Of a DNA stretch of 33,869 nt, positions 17,591 to 25,302 are shown one piece after another (positions within the stretch are counted from its first letter, which is position 1; each line of letters opens with the position of its first letter). The notes beneath the pieces are model-generated. The model saw nothing but the letters and a program-made list of their open reading frames with translations. It searched no databases and was not told the origin of the DNA. A program made the position numbers and the translations under genes. The DNA comes from Clostridiales bacterium (GTDB lineage Bacteria; Bacillota; Clostridia; Oscillospirales; CAG-272). The stretch lies in contig JAEEKG010000013.1 of NCBI GenBank assembly GCA_016282315.1, forward strand, positions 1-33,869, written 5' to 3'.

Positions 17591-17844
17591 AAAACAACAT
17601 AAAACAAACAAAAAACAACATAAATATAACATAAAACAACAAATGATTACAAAATCAAACATAAATTTGATGTTAATTCGTCAAAAAATCAACATTGTAA
17701 TAGATTAATGTTGTTTGAAAATGTTGTTTTGACTCAAAAATAACAACAAAACAACACCGAAATTACCACAATTATTTGATAAATGTGGTTTTTTGATAAA
17801 ATTATGTTGAATTTTTTGAAAAAATGTTGACAAAAAACAACATT
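17591..17844 (+). promoter_or_regulatory. Operator array upstream of the microcompartment operon (CAACAT/ATGTTG half-sites)
   Basis: This is the main content of the 450-bp gene-free stretch 17439-17888. CAACAT occurs at 17595, 17616, 17690 and 17838; ATGTTG occurs at 17708, 17721, 17804 and 17824. Variants CAACAA (17637, 17744) and CAACAC (17752) also occur. The first three lie in AAAACAACA(T/A) units starting at 17591, 17612 and 17633, exactly 21 bp apart. Two inverted pairs exist: 17690-17696 with 17707-17713, and 17823-17829 with 17838-17844. The second covers the -35 and spacer of the promoter. The DeoR protein of the same operon is the likely binder; DeoR-family half-sites commonly contain a TGTT core. 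The assignment is inference. Confidence 0.6.
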
Positions 17845-17855
17845 AGTGATATTCT
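17827..17855 (+). promoter_or_regulatory. Main promoter of the microcompartment operon
   Basis: TTGACA (17827-17832) and TATTCT (17850-17855) are spaced by 17 bp, a close match to the sigma-A consensus. Transcription would start near 17862 and leave a leader of about 80 nt. An inverted half-site pair overlies this promoter, which fits repression by a DeoR-type protein. Confidence 0.8.
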
Positions 17856-17942
17856 ATGGTCGAAGTATAATCATTACCATCTAAACCTGTGTGTTTTTTT
17901 AACAAAATGCACACAAAAATCCAAGAATGCGAGGAAATCAAC

Positions 17943-20471
17943 TTGAAAACTTTCTATACAGACAAGATAGCTAAAAGCGAAAGGATTACAACACTTGTAA
18001 GTAATCTATACAAGAAAATGCCTGAAATTGAATCTGATAGAGCCGTTCTCCTGACAGAATCATATAAGGAGACTGAAGGCGAACCTATGATAACAAGAAG
18101 AGCAAAAGCATTTGCCCACATTCTTGAAAATATCCCGATCACAATAAGAGAAGGAGAATTAATTGTAGGATCAGCCACAAAGGCTCCAAGAGGTTGTCAG
18201 GTTTTCCCGGAATACTCTTTTGAGTGGCTTGAATCTGAATTTGAAACAGTTGCGACAAGAATTGCAGATCCTTTCTATATTTCAGATGAGACAAAAAGCA
18301 CTCTTCACGAGGTATATAAGTATTGGAAAGGCAAAACAACAAGTGAGCTTGCCACATCTTACATGGCTCCGGAAGCTTATTTAGCATTCCAGCACAACAT
18401 GTATACTCCTGGAAACTATTTCTTCAACGGAGTAGGTCACATTACCGTCAATTATGCCAAGGTTCTCAAAGATGGTTATTTAGGAATAATAAACGAAGCA
18501 AAACAAGCTAGAGAAAAACTGGATGTAGGTGATGCTGATTATAACAAGAGAGTTCACTTCTTGGATGCGGTTGTCCTCAGCTGTGAAGCAGTAATTAAGT
18601 ATGCAAAGAGATATTCAGCACTTGCTCAGAGCGAAGCAAAGTCTTGTGCAGATATGAAGAGAAGAGCTGAACTTGAAGACACTGCGCGCATATGTGCTTA
18701 TGTACCCGAACATGGAGCAACAACATTTAAAGAAGCATTGCAGAGCTTTTGGTTTGTTCAGATGCTTTTGCAGATGGAATCAAGCGGACACTCAATTTCT
18801 CCAGGAAGATTCGATCAGTATATGTATCCGTATTTCAAAGCGGATTTGGACAAGGGTGTTATTACAAGAGAAGCTGCTCAGGAACTCATTGATTGTGTAT
18901 GGGTTAAACTGAACGATCTCAACAAATGTCGTGACTGCGTAAGCGCAGAAGGATTTGCAGGATACAGCTTGTTCCAGAATTTGATTGTAGGCGGTCAGGA
19001 TGAAGAAGGTATAGATGCAACAAATGATCTTTCATTCATGTGCATCACAGCAACAGAACACGTGTTCCTGCCTCAGCCTTCATTCTCAATAAGAGTATGG
19101 AACGGATCTCCTCACTCATTGCTTTTAAGAGCAGCTGAGCTCACGAGAACAGGTATAGGATTCCCGGCTTATTACAATGATGAAGTTATAATCCCGCAGC
19201 TTATAAGCAGAGGACTTACTGTTCAGGAAGCCAGAAACTACAACATCATAGGATGCGTAGAACCTCAGACATCAGGAAAGACAGATGGCTGGCACGATGC
19301 AGCTTTCTTTAACATGTGCAGACCTTTGGAACTTGTATTTTCAAATGGTGTTGACAAGGGTGTCCAGATAGGCCCTAAAACAGGCGACGTCACAAAGATG
19401 ACAACGTTTGAAGAGTTCTATGGAGCATATAAGACACAGATAGAGTATTTCATCAAATTGCTTGTTAACTCAATAAACGCAATAGATGTAGCACACGCAG
19501 AGAGATGCCCGCTTCCGTTTGAATCATGTATGGTCGATGACTGTATAGCAAAAGGAAAGAGCATTCAGGAAGGCGGAGCAAAATATAATTTCTCTGGTCC
19601 TCAAGGATTCGGTGTTGCCAACATGGCAGACTCACTTTGGGCAATCAAATCTCTAGTATTTGAACAACACAAATATTCTTTGGCAGATTTCAAGAACGCC
19701 ATGGATAACAACTACGGCGAAGACATGGATGCTCACTTTGCAGAAAAGCTGACAAAGGAAGCTGTTAAAGAAGTTGTTGCAAGCGGAAGATCGATTACCG
19801 AAAGCGATGTAGCAAAAATATTTACAGAGCTGAGAAAGAACAGATGCTCTGATGAAGAAAAAGCAAAATATCGCAAATTGCGTGAAGACATAGAAGCACT
19901 TCCGAAATTCGGTAATGATATAAGTGAAGTAGACCAGTTTGCAAGAGATGTAACTTATTGTTACACAAGGCCGATGGAAACATACAAGAACCCACGTGGC
20001 GGACAATTCCAGGCCGGTTTGTATCCGGTATCGGCAAACGTATTGCTCGGTGGTCAGACGGGAAGCACTCCAGATGGAAGATTGTCATTCACTCCGGTTG
20101 CAGACGGCGTAAGCCCGGCGGCAGGAAGAGATGTCAAAGGTCCTACAGCAGCTGCTAACTCAGTTGCTTGCATAGATCACTTTATTGCATCAAACGGAAC
20201 TCTGTTCAACATGAAGTTCCACCCGACAGCACTAGCAGGACAACAGGGACTTGAAAACTTTGTCTCGCTGGTCAGAGGGTATTTTGATAAGAAAGGGTCT
20301 CACATGCAATTTAACGTTGTTTCTAGAGAAACACTGAGAGATGCACAAAAGAACCCGGACAAATATCGTTCTCTTGTTGTAAGAGTTGCCGGATACAGTG
20401 CTTTGTTCACAACTCTGTCCAGAGCTCTCCAGGATGACATCATTAAGCGTACGGAACAAGGAGGCTTTTGA
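17943..20471 (+). CDS. Glycyl-radical diol dehydratase (probable B12-independent 1,2-propanediol dehydratase)
   Basis: An 842-residue glycyl-radical enzyme and the signature enzyme of the operon. A PFL-like barrel carries the thiyl cysteine in IIGC438VEPQ, and the C-terminal domain carries the radical glycine G817 in RVAG817YSAL. Length and the GCVEP motif fit the dehydratase group (glycerol/propanediol dehydratase, choline lyase) rather than pyruvate formate-lyase. Context (class II aldolase, PduL, acylating aldehyde dehydrogenase) points to dehydration of 1,2-propanediol to propanal inside the shell. Start: the TTG at 17943 has GAGGA 8 nt upstream and gives MKTFYTDKIAKSERI; earlier ATG (17907) and GTG (17889) codons lack a ribosome site. 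No obvious encapsulation helix is seen at either end. Sequence alone does not exclude glycerol as a substrate. Confidence 0.92.
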   Translation: MKTFYTDKIAKSERITTLVSNLYKKMPEIESDRAVLLTESYKETEGEPMITRRAKAFAHILENIPITIREGELIVGSATKAPRGCQVFPEYSFEWLESEFETVATRIADPFYISDETKSTLHEVYKYWKGKTTSELATSYMAPEAYLAFQHNMYTPGNYFFNGVGHITVNYAKVLKDGYLGIINEAKQAREKLDVGDADYNKRVHFLDAVVLSCEAVIKYAKRYSALAQSEAKSCADMKRRAELEDTARICAYVPEHGATTFKEALQSFWFVQMLLQMESSGHSISPGRFDQYMYPYFKADLDKGVITREAAQELIDCVWVKLNDLNKCRDCVSAEGFAGYSLFQNLIVGGQDEEGIDATNDLSFMCITATEHVFLPQPSFSIRVWNGSPHSLLLRAAELTRTGIGFPAYYNDEVIIPQLISRGLTVQEARNYNIIGCVEPQTSGKTDGWHDAAFFNMCRPLELVFSNGVDKGVQIGPKTGDVTKMTTFEEFYGAYKTQIEYFIKLLVNSINAIDVAHAERCPLPFESCMVDDCIAKGKSIQEGGAKYNFSGPQGFGVANMADSLWAIKSLVFEQHKYSLADFKNAMDNNYGEDMDAHFAEKLTKEAVKEVVASGRSITESDVAKIFTELRKNRCSDEEKAKYRKLREDIEALPKFGNDISEVDQFARDVTYCYTRPMETYKNPRGGQFQAGLYPVSANVLLGGQTGSTPDGRLSFTPVADGVSPAAGRDVKGPTAAANSVACIDHFIASNGTLFNMKFHPTALAGQQGLENFVSLVRGYFDKKGSHMQFNVVSRETLRDAQKNPDKYRSLVVRVAGYSALFTTLSRALQDDIIKRTEQGGF

Positions 20472-21259
20472 TGGAGGAATATCTGAAGACAAAAGGCAGA
20501 ATATTTGATATTCAGCGCTTTTCTGTCCACGATGGTCCCGGAATCAGAACAATTGTCTTTTTGAAGGGTTGTTACTTGAGATGCAGATGGTGTTGCAATC
20601 CTGAGTCTCAGGAATATGAAATCCAACAAATGACAATGAACGGAAAGACAAAGGTTGTAGGAAGAGACGTCACCGTTGCCGAAGTAATGGAGGAAGTTGA
20701 AAGAGACAGAGTCTATTACGACAGGTCAGGAGGTGGAATGACGCTTTCCGGAGGAGAATCGCTTGCTCAACCTGAATTTGCACCTGCACTTTTGAGAGCA
20801 GCTAAGGAATCAGGCATCAACACTGCCATGGAATCAACAGGGTTTGCAAAATACGAAGTTATTCAAAAATATCTTCCGTATTTGGATCTGTATCTCATGG
20901 ACATAAAGCATATGAACAGTGAAAAACACAAAGCTTTCACTACTCAGCCGAATGAACTGATTCTGGAAAATGCCAAAAAGATAGCAAAAGATGCAAAGAA
21001 ACTGATTATTCGAACTCCGGTCATTCCCACATTCAACGATACAGTTGAAGAAATAAGGGAAATCGCGAGATTTGCAAAATCTCTTGGCACCGTGGAAGAA
21101 ATGCACATATTGCCGTATCACAGGCTTGGAAGTGATAAATACAGCGGATTGGGAAGACAGTATTCGCTTTCGAATATTGAACCACCGCCGAAAGAGCATA
21201 TGAACAGATTGCTGGAAGTAGTTAAAAGCGAAGGCTTGAAAGGCCAGATAGGAGGTTAG
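20471..21259 (+). CDS. Glycyl-radical enzyme activase (radical SAM)
   Basis: A 262-residue radical SAM protein that installs the glycyl radical on the preceding dehydratase. The [4Fe-4S] motif is C34-x3-C38-x2-C41 within KGCYLRCRWCCNPES, preceded by the family signature FSVHDGPGIRTIVF. SGGES is the GGE-type SAM-binding motif. The segment after the cluster runs straight into the barrel and lacks the ferredoxin-like insert with two extra cysteine clusters found in many activases of dehydratases and decarboxylases, so it is compact like PFL activase. The ATG shares one base with the dehydratase stop (TGATG), and AAGGAGG lies 6 nt upstream, giving tight coupling. Confidence 0.93.
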   Translation: MEEYLKTKGRIFDIQRFSVHDGPGIRTIVFLKGCYLRCRWCCNPESQEYEIQQMTMNGKTKVVGRDVTVAEVMEEVERDRVYYDRSGGGMTLSGGESLAQPEFAPALLRAAKESGINTAMESTGFAKYEVIQKYLPYLDLYLMDIKHMNSEKHKAFTTQPNELILENAKKIAKDAKKLIIRTPVIPTFNDTVEEIREIARFAKSLGTVEEMHILPYHRLGSDKYSGLGRQYSLSNIEPPPKEHMNRLLEVVKSEGLKGQIGG

Positions 21260-21261
21260 TT

Positions 21262-21636
21262 TTGGATATAGAAAAATTCGACAGAGAAGGAAAAATGCGA
21301 ATTATTCAGGAAAGCGTTCCTGGTAAGCAAATAACCTTGTCTCACATAATTGCAAATCCTGACAAACTCCTGTACAGAAAACTTGGCCTGGATCCGTCGG
21401 TGGATTACAGTGCAACGGCAATCGGAATTATTACAATTTGTCCAAGCGAAACTGCAATAATAGCAGCTGACCTATGTATAAAAGCCAGTGCCGCAAAACT
21501 GGGATTTGTCGATAGATTCAGCGGAACGGTAATTATTACAGGTACAGTATCTGAAGTCGAGTCTTCACTTCGTGCCGTAAACAATTATTGCAAAGAAGTA
21601 CTTGGATTTGCAGTATGCGCTGTGACTAAAACATGA
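21262..21636 (+). CDS. Microcompartment shell protein, circularly permuted BMC-H (EutS/PduU-like)
   Basis: A 124-residue shell protein of the EutS/PduU type, a permuted BMC fold. An N-terminal beta-barrel-forming segment (MRIIQESVPGKQITLSHIIA) precedes the BMC core (ATAIGIITICPSETAIIAADLCIKAS and on to GTVIITGTVSEVESSLRAV). Hexamers of this kind form shell facets with a capped pore. It starts with TTG at 21262; GGAGG (21251-21255) lies in the end of the activase gene, 6 nt upstream. It overlaps the next gene by the ATGA tetranucleotide. Confidence 0.92.
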   Translation: MDIEKFDREGKMRIIQESVPGKQITLSHIIANPDKLLYRKLGLDPSVDYSATAIGIITICPSETAIIAADLCIKASAAKLGFVDRFSGTVIITGTVSEVESSLRAVNNYCKEVLGFAVCAVTKT

Positions 21637-22082
21637 AAAAAATAATATTTCTGGGCAGAAGCGGAGTGGGAAAAACCACACTGAAACAGGCTTTAAACAA
21701 TCAGAAAATTGAATATCACAAAACACAATACATCGATTGGAAAGAAAACATTATAGATACCCCAGGTGAATATGTTGAAAACAGAAACTTGAGCAGTGCA
21801 CTTGGTCTGTATGCTTATGAAGCTGACGTTGTCGCCTTATTATTGGCAGCAGATGACTGGTTTTCGGTTTATTCTCCGAACATGGCAGGAATGGTAAATA
21901 GAGATGTTATCGGTGTAGTGACAAAGATCGACCTTGCTGATCCCCGCAAGGCTGAAGAATGGCTTAGACTAGCGGGATGTAAAAACATCTTTAAAGTTAA
22001 TTCAATAACGAGAGAAGGAGTCGAAGAACTTGAAAAATATCTCGGCTGGATTGATGACGGGGATCCTGAAATTGAAAAATAA
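21633..22082 (+). CDS. EutP/PduV-like small GTPase
   Basis: A 149-residue P-loop protein of the EutP/PduV family, found with microcompartments and reported to link PduV to shell positioning in Salmonella. Walker A is GRSGVGKTT (residues 8-16), switch II is DTPGEY, and the base-recognition motif is TKID. The family-typical EutP order of conserved segments is intact and there is no extension. Its ATG overlaps the stop of the shell gene (ATGA), so translation is coupled. The exact role, in assembly, movement or cofactor handling, is unresolved for the family. Confidence 0.88.
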   Translation: MKKIIFLGRSGVGKTTLKQALNNQKIEYHKTQYIDWKENIIDTPGEYVENRNLSSALGLYAYEADVVALLLAADDWFSVYSPNMAGMVNRDVIGVVTKIDLADPRKAEEWLRLAGCKNIFKVNSITREGVEELEKYLGWIDDGDPEIEK

Positions 22083-22111
22083 AAAAGGAAAAATATAAGG
22101 AGATACTTAAT

Positions 22112-22954
22112 ATGTCTAACGTAAATGAGTATGAAATCAAAAAACAAATGTGCGACATAGGCAGAAGAATCTACAACCGCGGGATGGTTGCTGCCAATGA
22201 CGGAAACATTTCAGTAAAGCTCAATGACCACGAGTTTTTGTGCACACCTACCGGTGTATCAAAAGGTTTTATGACACCTGAATACATCTGTAAGGTTGAT
22301 GAAAACGGAAAGGTTCTTCAAGCTAATGGTGCATTCAAACCATCATCAGAGATCAAAATGCACATGAGAGTTTATCAGAAGAGACCGGATGTACAGAGTG
22401 TTGTACATGCACATCCTCTCTATGCAACAAGTTTTGCAATTGCGGGCATTCCTCTCACTCAACCAATAATGCCTGAAGCAGTAATTGCTCTCGGATGTGT
22501 TCCGATAGCAAAATATGGTTGTCCATCAACCGAAGAGATTCCGGATGCAGTAGAAGAGTATCTTCCTTATTTCGATGCAGTTCTTCTTGAAAATCACGGC
22601 GCTCTTACATATTCAGATTCACTTATGGCAGCTTATATGAAGATGGAATCAGTTGAGTTCTATGCAAGACTGCTTTATCAGTCAAGAGTATTAGGCGGAC
22701 CAAAGGAATTCACACCTGAACAAGTTGAACAACTCTATGAAATCAGAAGAAAATTCGGTATGAAGGGTAAGCACCCGGCTAACCTTTGCCCAAGCCTCAA
22801 AGAAGGAAAACCGAGCTGTCATAACTGTGGCGGAAGCTGCAGCGGCAGTTGCGGAGGTGCATCAAGAACTGCTAATCCAACAGGAGCTTCAATGGAAGAT
22901 CAGGCACTTGTTGCTGAAATAACAAAGAGAGTTCTTGCACAACTGGGTAAATAA
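22112..22954 (+). CDS. Class II aldolase (L-fuculose/L-rhamnulose-1-phosphate aldolase type) with C-terminal encapsulation helix
   Basis: A 280-residue zinc aldolase with an extra tail. The core (1-~215) has the FucA-type pattern: GNISVKL phosphate loop, E80 in SSEIK, H99-A-H101-P and H162 in ENHGAL. It is expected to cleave fuculose-1-phosphate or rhamnulose-1-phosphate to DHAP and L-lactaldehyde. Residues ~229-250 form a Gly/Ser/Cys-rich linker (SCHNCGGSCSGSCGG), and the last 20 residues (MEDQALVAEITKRVLAQLGK) form an amphipathic helix like known encapsulation peptides. AAGGAG lies upstream of the ATG. Its presence in the operon is the main reason to assign the compartment to fucose/rhamnose breakdown. 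Confidence 0.9.
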   Translation: MSNVNEYEIKKQMCDIGRRIYNRGMVAANDGNISVKLNDHEFLCTPTGVSKGFMTPEYICKVDENGKVLQANGAFKPSSEIKMHMRVYQKRPDVQSVVHAHPLYATSFAIAGIPLTQPIMPEAVIALGCVPIAKYGCPSTEEIPDAVEEYLPYFDAVLLENHGALTYSDSLMAAYMKMESVEFYARLLYQSRVLGGPKEFTPEQVEQLYEIRRKFGMKGKHPANLCPSLKEGKPSCHNCGGSCSGSCGGASRTANPTGASMEDQALVAEITKRVLAQLGK

Positions 22955-22958
22955 ACAT

Positions 22959-23438
22959 ATGAACGAGCAGCTTATTAAGAGTACGGTTGAAAATGTTCTT
23001 AAAGAATATTTGAGACCTACAGATGAAATGACGCTTGCTGCTGCTCAGGCGCTTAGTCGTAAAGTAAGAAAAAAAGCTTTGGAAATGGGGGTCAATGCTG
23101 TAGTTGCCATTACGAACAAAGGCGGAAATCCAGTCCTTGTTGAATGCAGTGACAATTCATTTTTAGCTAGTTACGATATAGCGCTTAACAAAGCTTACAC
23201 ATCAGTTGGACTGAAAATGTCAACAAAAGCATTGAGTCAATTGGCAAAGCCTGGCGGCTCGCTTTACGGAATTCAGTTCACTAATGGCGGAAAGATAGTT
23301 ATTTTCGGTGGCGGTGAGCCGTTAAAAAACACAAAAGGTGAGATAATCGGAGGTCTTGGAGTTTCGGGAGGAACTGAAGTTCAGGACACGGGTCTAGCCG
23401 AATATGGCCGCGAAATATTTGAGAAAGGAAACATGTAA
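22959..23438 (+). CDS. GlcG/HbpS/PduO-C-like protein with N-terminal encapsulation-type helix
   Basis: A 159-residue protein of the heme-degrading/GlcG superfamily, the same fold as the C-terminal domain of PduO. It shows the GGNPVLVECSDNSFLASYDIALNKAYTSV core and a GGLGVSGG end. The cobalamin adenosyltransferase half of PduO is absent, as expected for a B12-independent system. The first ~22 residues (MNEQLIKSTVENVLKEYLRP) form an amphipathic helix like the other cargo tags in this operon. The ATG at 22959 is 4 nt after the aldolase stop, with a weak ribosome site (GGG 11 nt upstream). Function is unknown; heme, flavin or another cofactor has been proposed for relatives. Confidence 0.82.
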   Translation: MNEQLIKSTVENVLKEYLRPTDEMTLAAAQALSRKVRKKALEMGVNAVVAITNKGGNPVLVECSDNSFLASYDIALNKAYTSVGLKMSTKALSQLAKPGGSLYGIQFTNGGKIVIFGGGEPLKNTKGEIIGGLGVSGGTEVQDTGLAEYGREIFEKGNM

Positions 23439-23439
23439 G

Positions 23440-24648
23440 ATGGATATCAATGCTGCAAATATAGAAGAGATTGTAAAAAAAGTGCTTGCAGGAATGAGCA
23501 CAACTACAACTTCTACAGCAAGACAGACAGGTGTTCCGAAAACAGCAAGGGTTGGAATGCTGACAGCCATTGAAAAAATGGAAGTCAAAGAATTTCCTAT
23601 TCCTGAAGTTGGAGACGATGACATTCTCGTCAAGGTAGAAGGATGCGGAATCTGTGGTACAGATGCACATGAATTTCGCAAAGATCCATTTGGATTGATT
23701 CCTGTTGCCTTGGGTCACGAAGGAACAGGTGAAATAGTAAAGATAGGAAAGAATGTTACAAAAGACAGCGCAGGCAAGCCGATAGGCATAGGCGACAAAA
23801 TAGTAACATGTATGATTTTTAAGGATAATCCGGACATCACAATGTTTGACTTAAACAAACAGAATGTCGGAGGAGCAGATGTTTACGGTCTTCTTCCTGA
23901 CAATGATCCAACAAACCACCTAAAAGGCTGGTTCTCGGATTACATCCTTATTAAAGGAAATGCAGGATCAACATTCTTTAATGTAAGTGATCTTGATTTA
24001 GACTCCAGAATATTGATTGAACCAAGTGCAGTTTTGGTTCATGCAGTAGAAAGAGCAAAAACAACAAACATCCTGAGATTCAATTCAAGAGTCGTTATTC
24101 AGGGATGCGGACCAATCGGATTACTCTGTGTAGCGGTTCTCAGAACTCTGGGAGTTGAACATATAGTAACTGTAGACGGAAACGAAAAGAGACTTGAGTT
24201 CTCAAAGAAGTTCGGTGCTGAAGCAACTGTAAACTTCAAAGATTTCAAAGGAATCGAAGAACTCAGCAAAGGCGTACAGAATGCTTTCGGCGGAAAGCTT
24301 GCTGATTTCGGTTTCCAGTGCACCGGTTCTCCAGCTGGTCACTCAAACATCTACAAGTTTATAAGAAACGGCGGAGGCCTCTGCGAATTAGGTTTCTTCA
24401 TAAACGGAGGAGATGCAACAATTAACCCACACTTTGACATTTGTTCAAAAGAGCTTACACTCGTAGGTTCATGGGTTTACACATTAAGAGATTATGCAAC
24501 TACATTTGACTTTTTGAAGAGAGCAAACGGAATCGGACTTCCGGTTAAAGAACTTATTACTCACAAGTTCCCGCTCAGCAGAATTCAGGAAGCATTTGAG
24601 ACAAACGTAAGACAAGAAGGTTTGAAGATAGCAGTAGTTGCTGACTAA
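23440..24648 (+). CDS. Zinc-dependent medium-chain alcohol dehydrogenase with N-terminal encapsulation helix
   Basis: A 402-residue MDR-family oxidoreductase. The extra N-terminus MDINAANIEEIVKKVLAGM plus a Thr/Ser linker (residues 1-~33) matches the encapsulation-tag pattern. The catalytic domain has Zn ligands C72 (GICGTDAHE) and H93-E94 (GHEGTGEIV); the structural-zinc four-Cys loop is not evident. The Rossmann motif is G222-C-G-P-I-G227. In context it should reduce propanal to propanol to regenerate NAD+ and/or lactaldehyde to 1,2-propanediol. The ATG at 23440 follows the previous stop by one base; AAAGGAA lies 9-15 nt upstream, inside that gene. PduQ-type enzymes of Pdu systems are iron-type dehydrogenases, so this is a non-homologous replacement. 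Confidence 0.88.
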   Translation: MDINAANIEEIVKKVLAGMSTTTTSTARQTGVPKTARVGMLTAIEKMEVKEFPIPEVGDDDILVKVEGCGICGTDAHEFRKDPFGLIPVALGHEGTGEIVKIGKNVTKDSAGKPIGIGDKIVTCMIFKDNPDITMFDLNKQNVGGADVYGLLPDNDPTNHLKGWFSDYILIKGNAGSTFFNVSDLDLDSRILIEPSAVLVHAVERAKTTNILRFNSRVVIQGCGPIGLLCVAVLRTLGVEHIVTVDGNEKRLEFSKKFGAEATVNFKDFKGIEELSKGVQNAFGGKLADFGFQCTGSPAGHSNIYKFIRNGGGLCELGFFINGGDATINPHFDICSKELTLVGSWVYTLRDYATTFDFLKRANGIGLPVKELITHKFPLSRIQEAFETNVRQEGLKIAVVAD

Positions 24649-24676
24649 AACAAAAAACAGTAATTGGGAGATATAA

Positions 24677-24991
24677 ATGGGAAAAGCTGTTGGAATCATT
24701 GAAGTATATGGGCTGGTAGCAGCTTTTGCAGCTTGTGATGCAGGTTGTAAAGCGGCAAATGTCACAGTTGAAAAATTTGATAAAAATAAACCGGCCAATG
24801 CTGACAAATTGCCGGTGCCACTGTTGGTAGCGGTCAAATTCCGCGGTGATGTTGATGATGTAAAAGCAGCAGTGGATGCAGGTCTGGTTGCTGCCGCAAA
24901 TGTCAGCGGCATTGTAACTCATTATATTATTCCGAATGTCGAATCAGACACAGAAAAGATGCTCAAATTGAGCGGATTTGATGTGACATAG
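24677..24991 (+). CDS. Microcompartment shell protein BMC-H (104 aa, long loop)
   Basis: A hexameric shell protein with one BMC domain: AVGIIEVYGLVAAFAACDAGCKAANVTVE at the start, GDVDDVKAAVDAG in the middle, HYIIPNVESDTEKML at the end. An insertion around residues 33-48 (EKFDKNKPANADKLPVP) makes it longer than the other hexamers here and should alter the pore-side or convex surface. GGGAG precedes the ATG. It is the first of five consecutive BMC-H genes. Confidence 0.9.
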   Translation: MGKAVGIIEVYGLVAAFAACDAGCKAANVTVEKFDKNKPANADKLPVPLLVAVKFRGDVDDVKAAVDAGLVAAANVSGIVTHYIIPNVESDTEKMLKLSGFDVT

Positions 24992-25004
24992 CGGAGTGTT
25001 AGTT

Positions 25005-25289
25005 ATGAAAGCTTTGGGATTTATTGAAATAACAGGCGTTGTGGCAGCACTCGATGCACTTGACATTATGTGTAAGTCTGCAAATGTAGAGCTTGTCACA
25101 TGGGAAAGAAAACTCGGAGGACGACTCGTTACCATTATAGTTGAAGGAGATGTATCCGCAGTAAATGCAGCGGTTGAAAATGCATCAAAGCTAGCTATAA
25201 AGAAACCGGTTGCAAAGCTGGTACTTGCTAATCCTCACGAGGAAACACGAAGAATTGTTGACTTAAGTGCTCAGCGATTAAAAAAATAA
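25005..25289 (+). CDS. Microcompartment shell protein BMC-H (94 aa)
   Basis: A single-domain hexameric shell protein beginning [21 protein letters not shown] with [18 protein letters not shown] and an [11 protein letters not shown] end. It is clearly diverged from its neighbours, so it is probably a functionally distinct facet component. I choose the ATG at 25005 because CGGAG (24992-24996) is 8 nt upstream; a GTG 9 nt earlier overlaps that site. Confidence 0.9.
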   Translation: MKALGFIEITGVVAALDALDIMCKSANVELVTWERKLGGRLVTIIVEGDVSAVNAAVENASKLAIKKPVAKLVLANPHEETRRIVDLSAQRLKK

Positions 25290-25302
25290 TGGAGATGGTT
25301 TT

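Noticed and set aside
17591..17760. CRISPR-like array of short regular repeats
   Set aside because: The repeat unit is only about 10 bp, occurs in both orientations and lies in AT-rich promoter DNA. There are no spacers of 30 bp or cas genes.
17889..17942. Upstream start of the GRE giving an N-terminal encapsulation tag
   Set aside because: Neither the GTG (17889) nor the ATG (17907) has a ribosome site, and the extra residues do not match the tag pattern seen in five other proteins of the operon.
17943..20471. Choline trimethylamine-lyase (CutC) or pyruvate formate-lyase as identity of the GRE
   Set aside because: PFL has adjacent catalytic cysteines, while this protein has GCVEP. Choline-type loci lack the class II aldolase found here. 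Fine substrate choice still rests on context.
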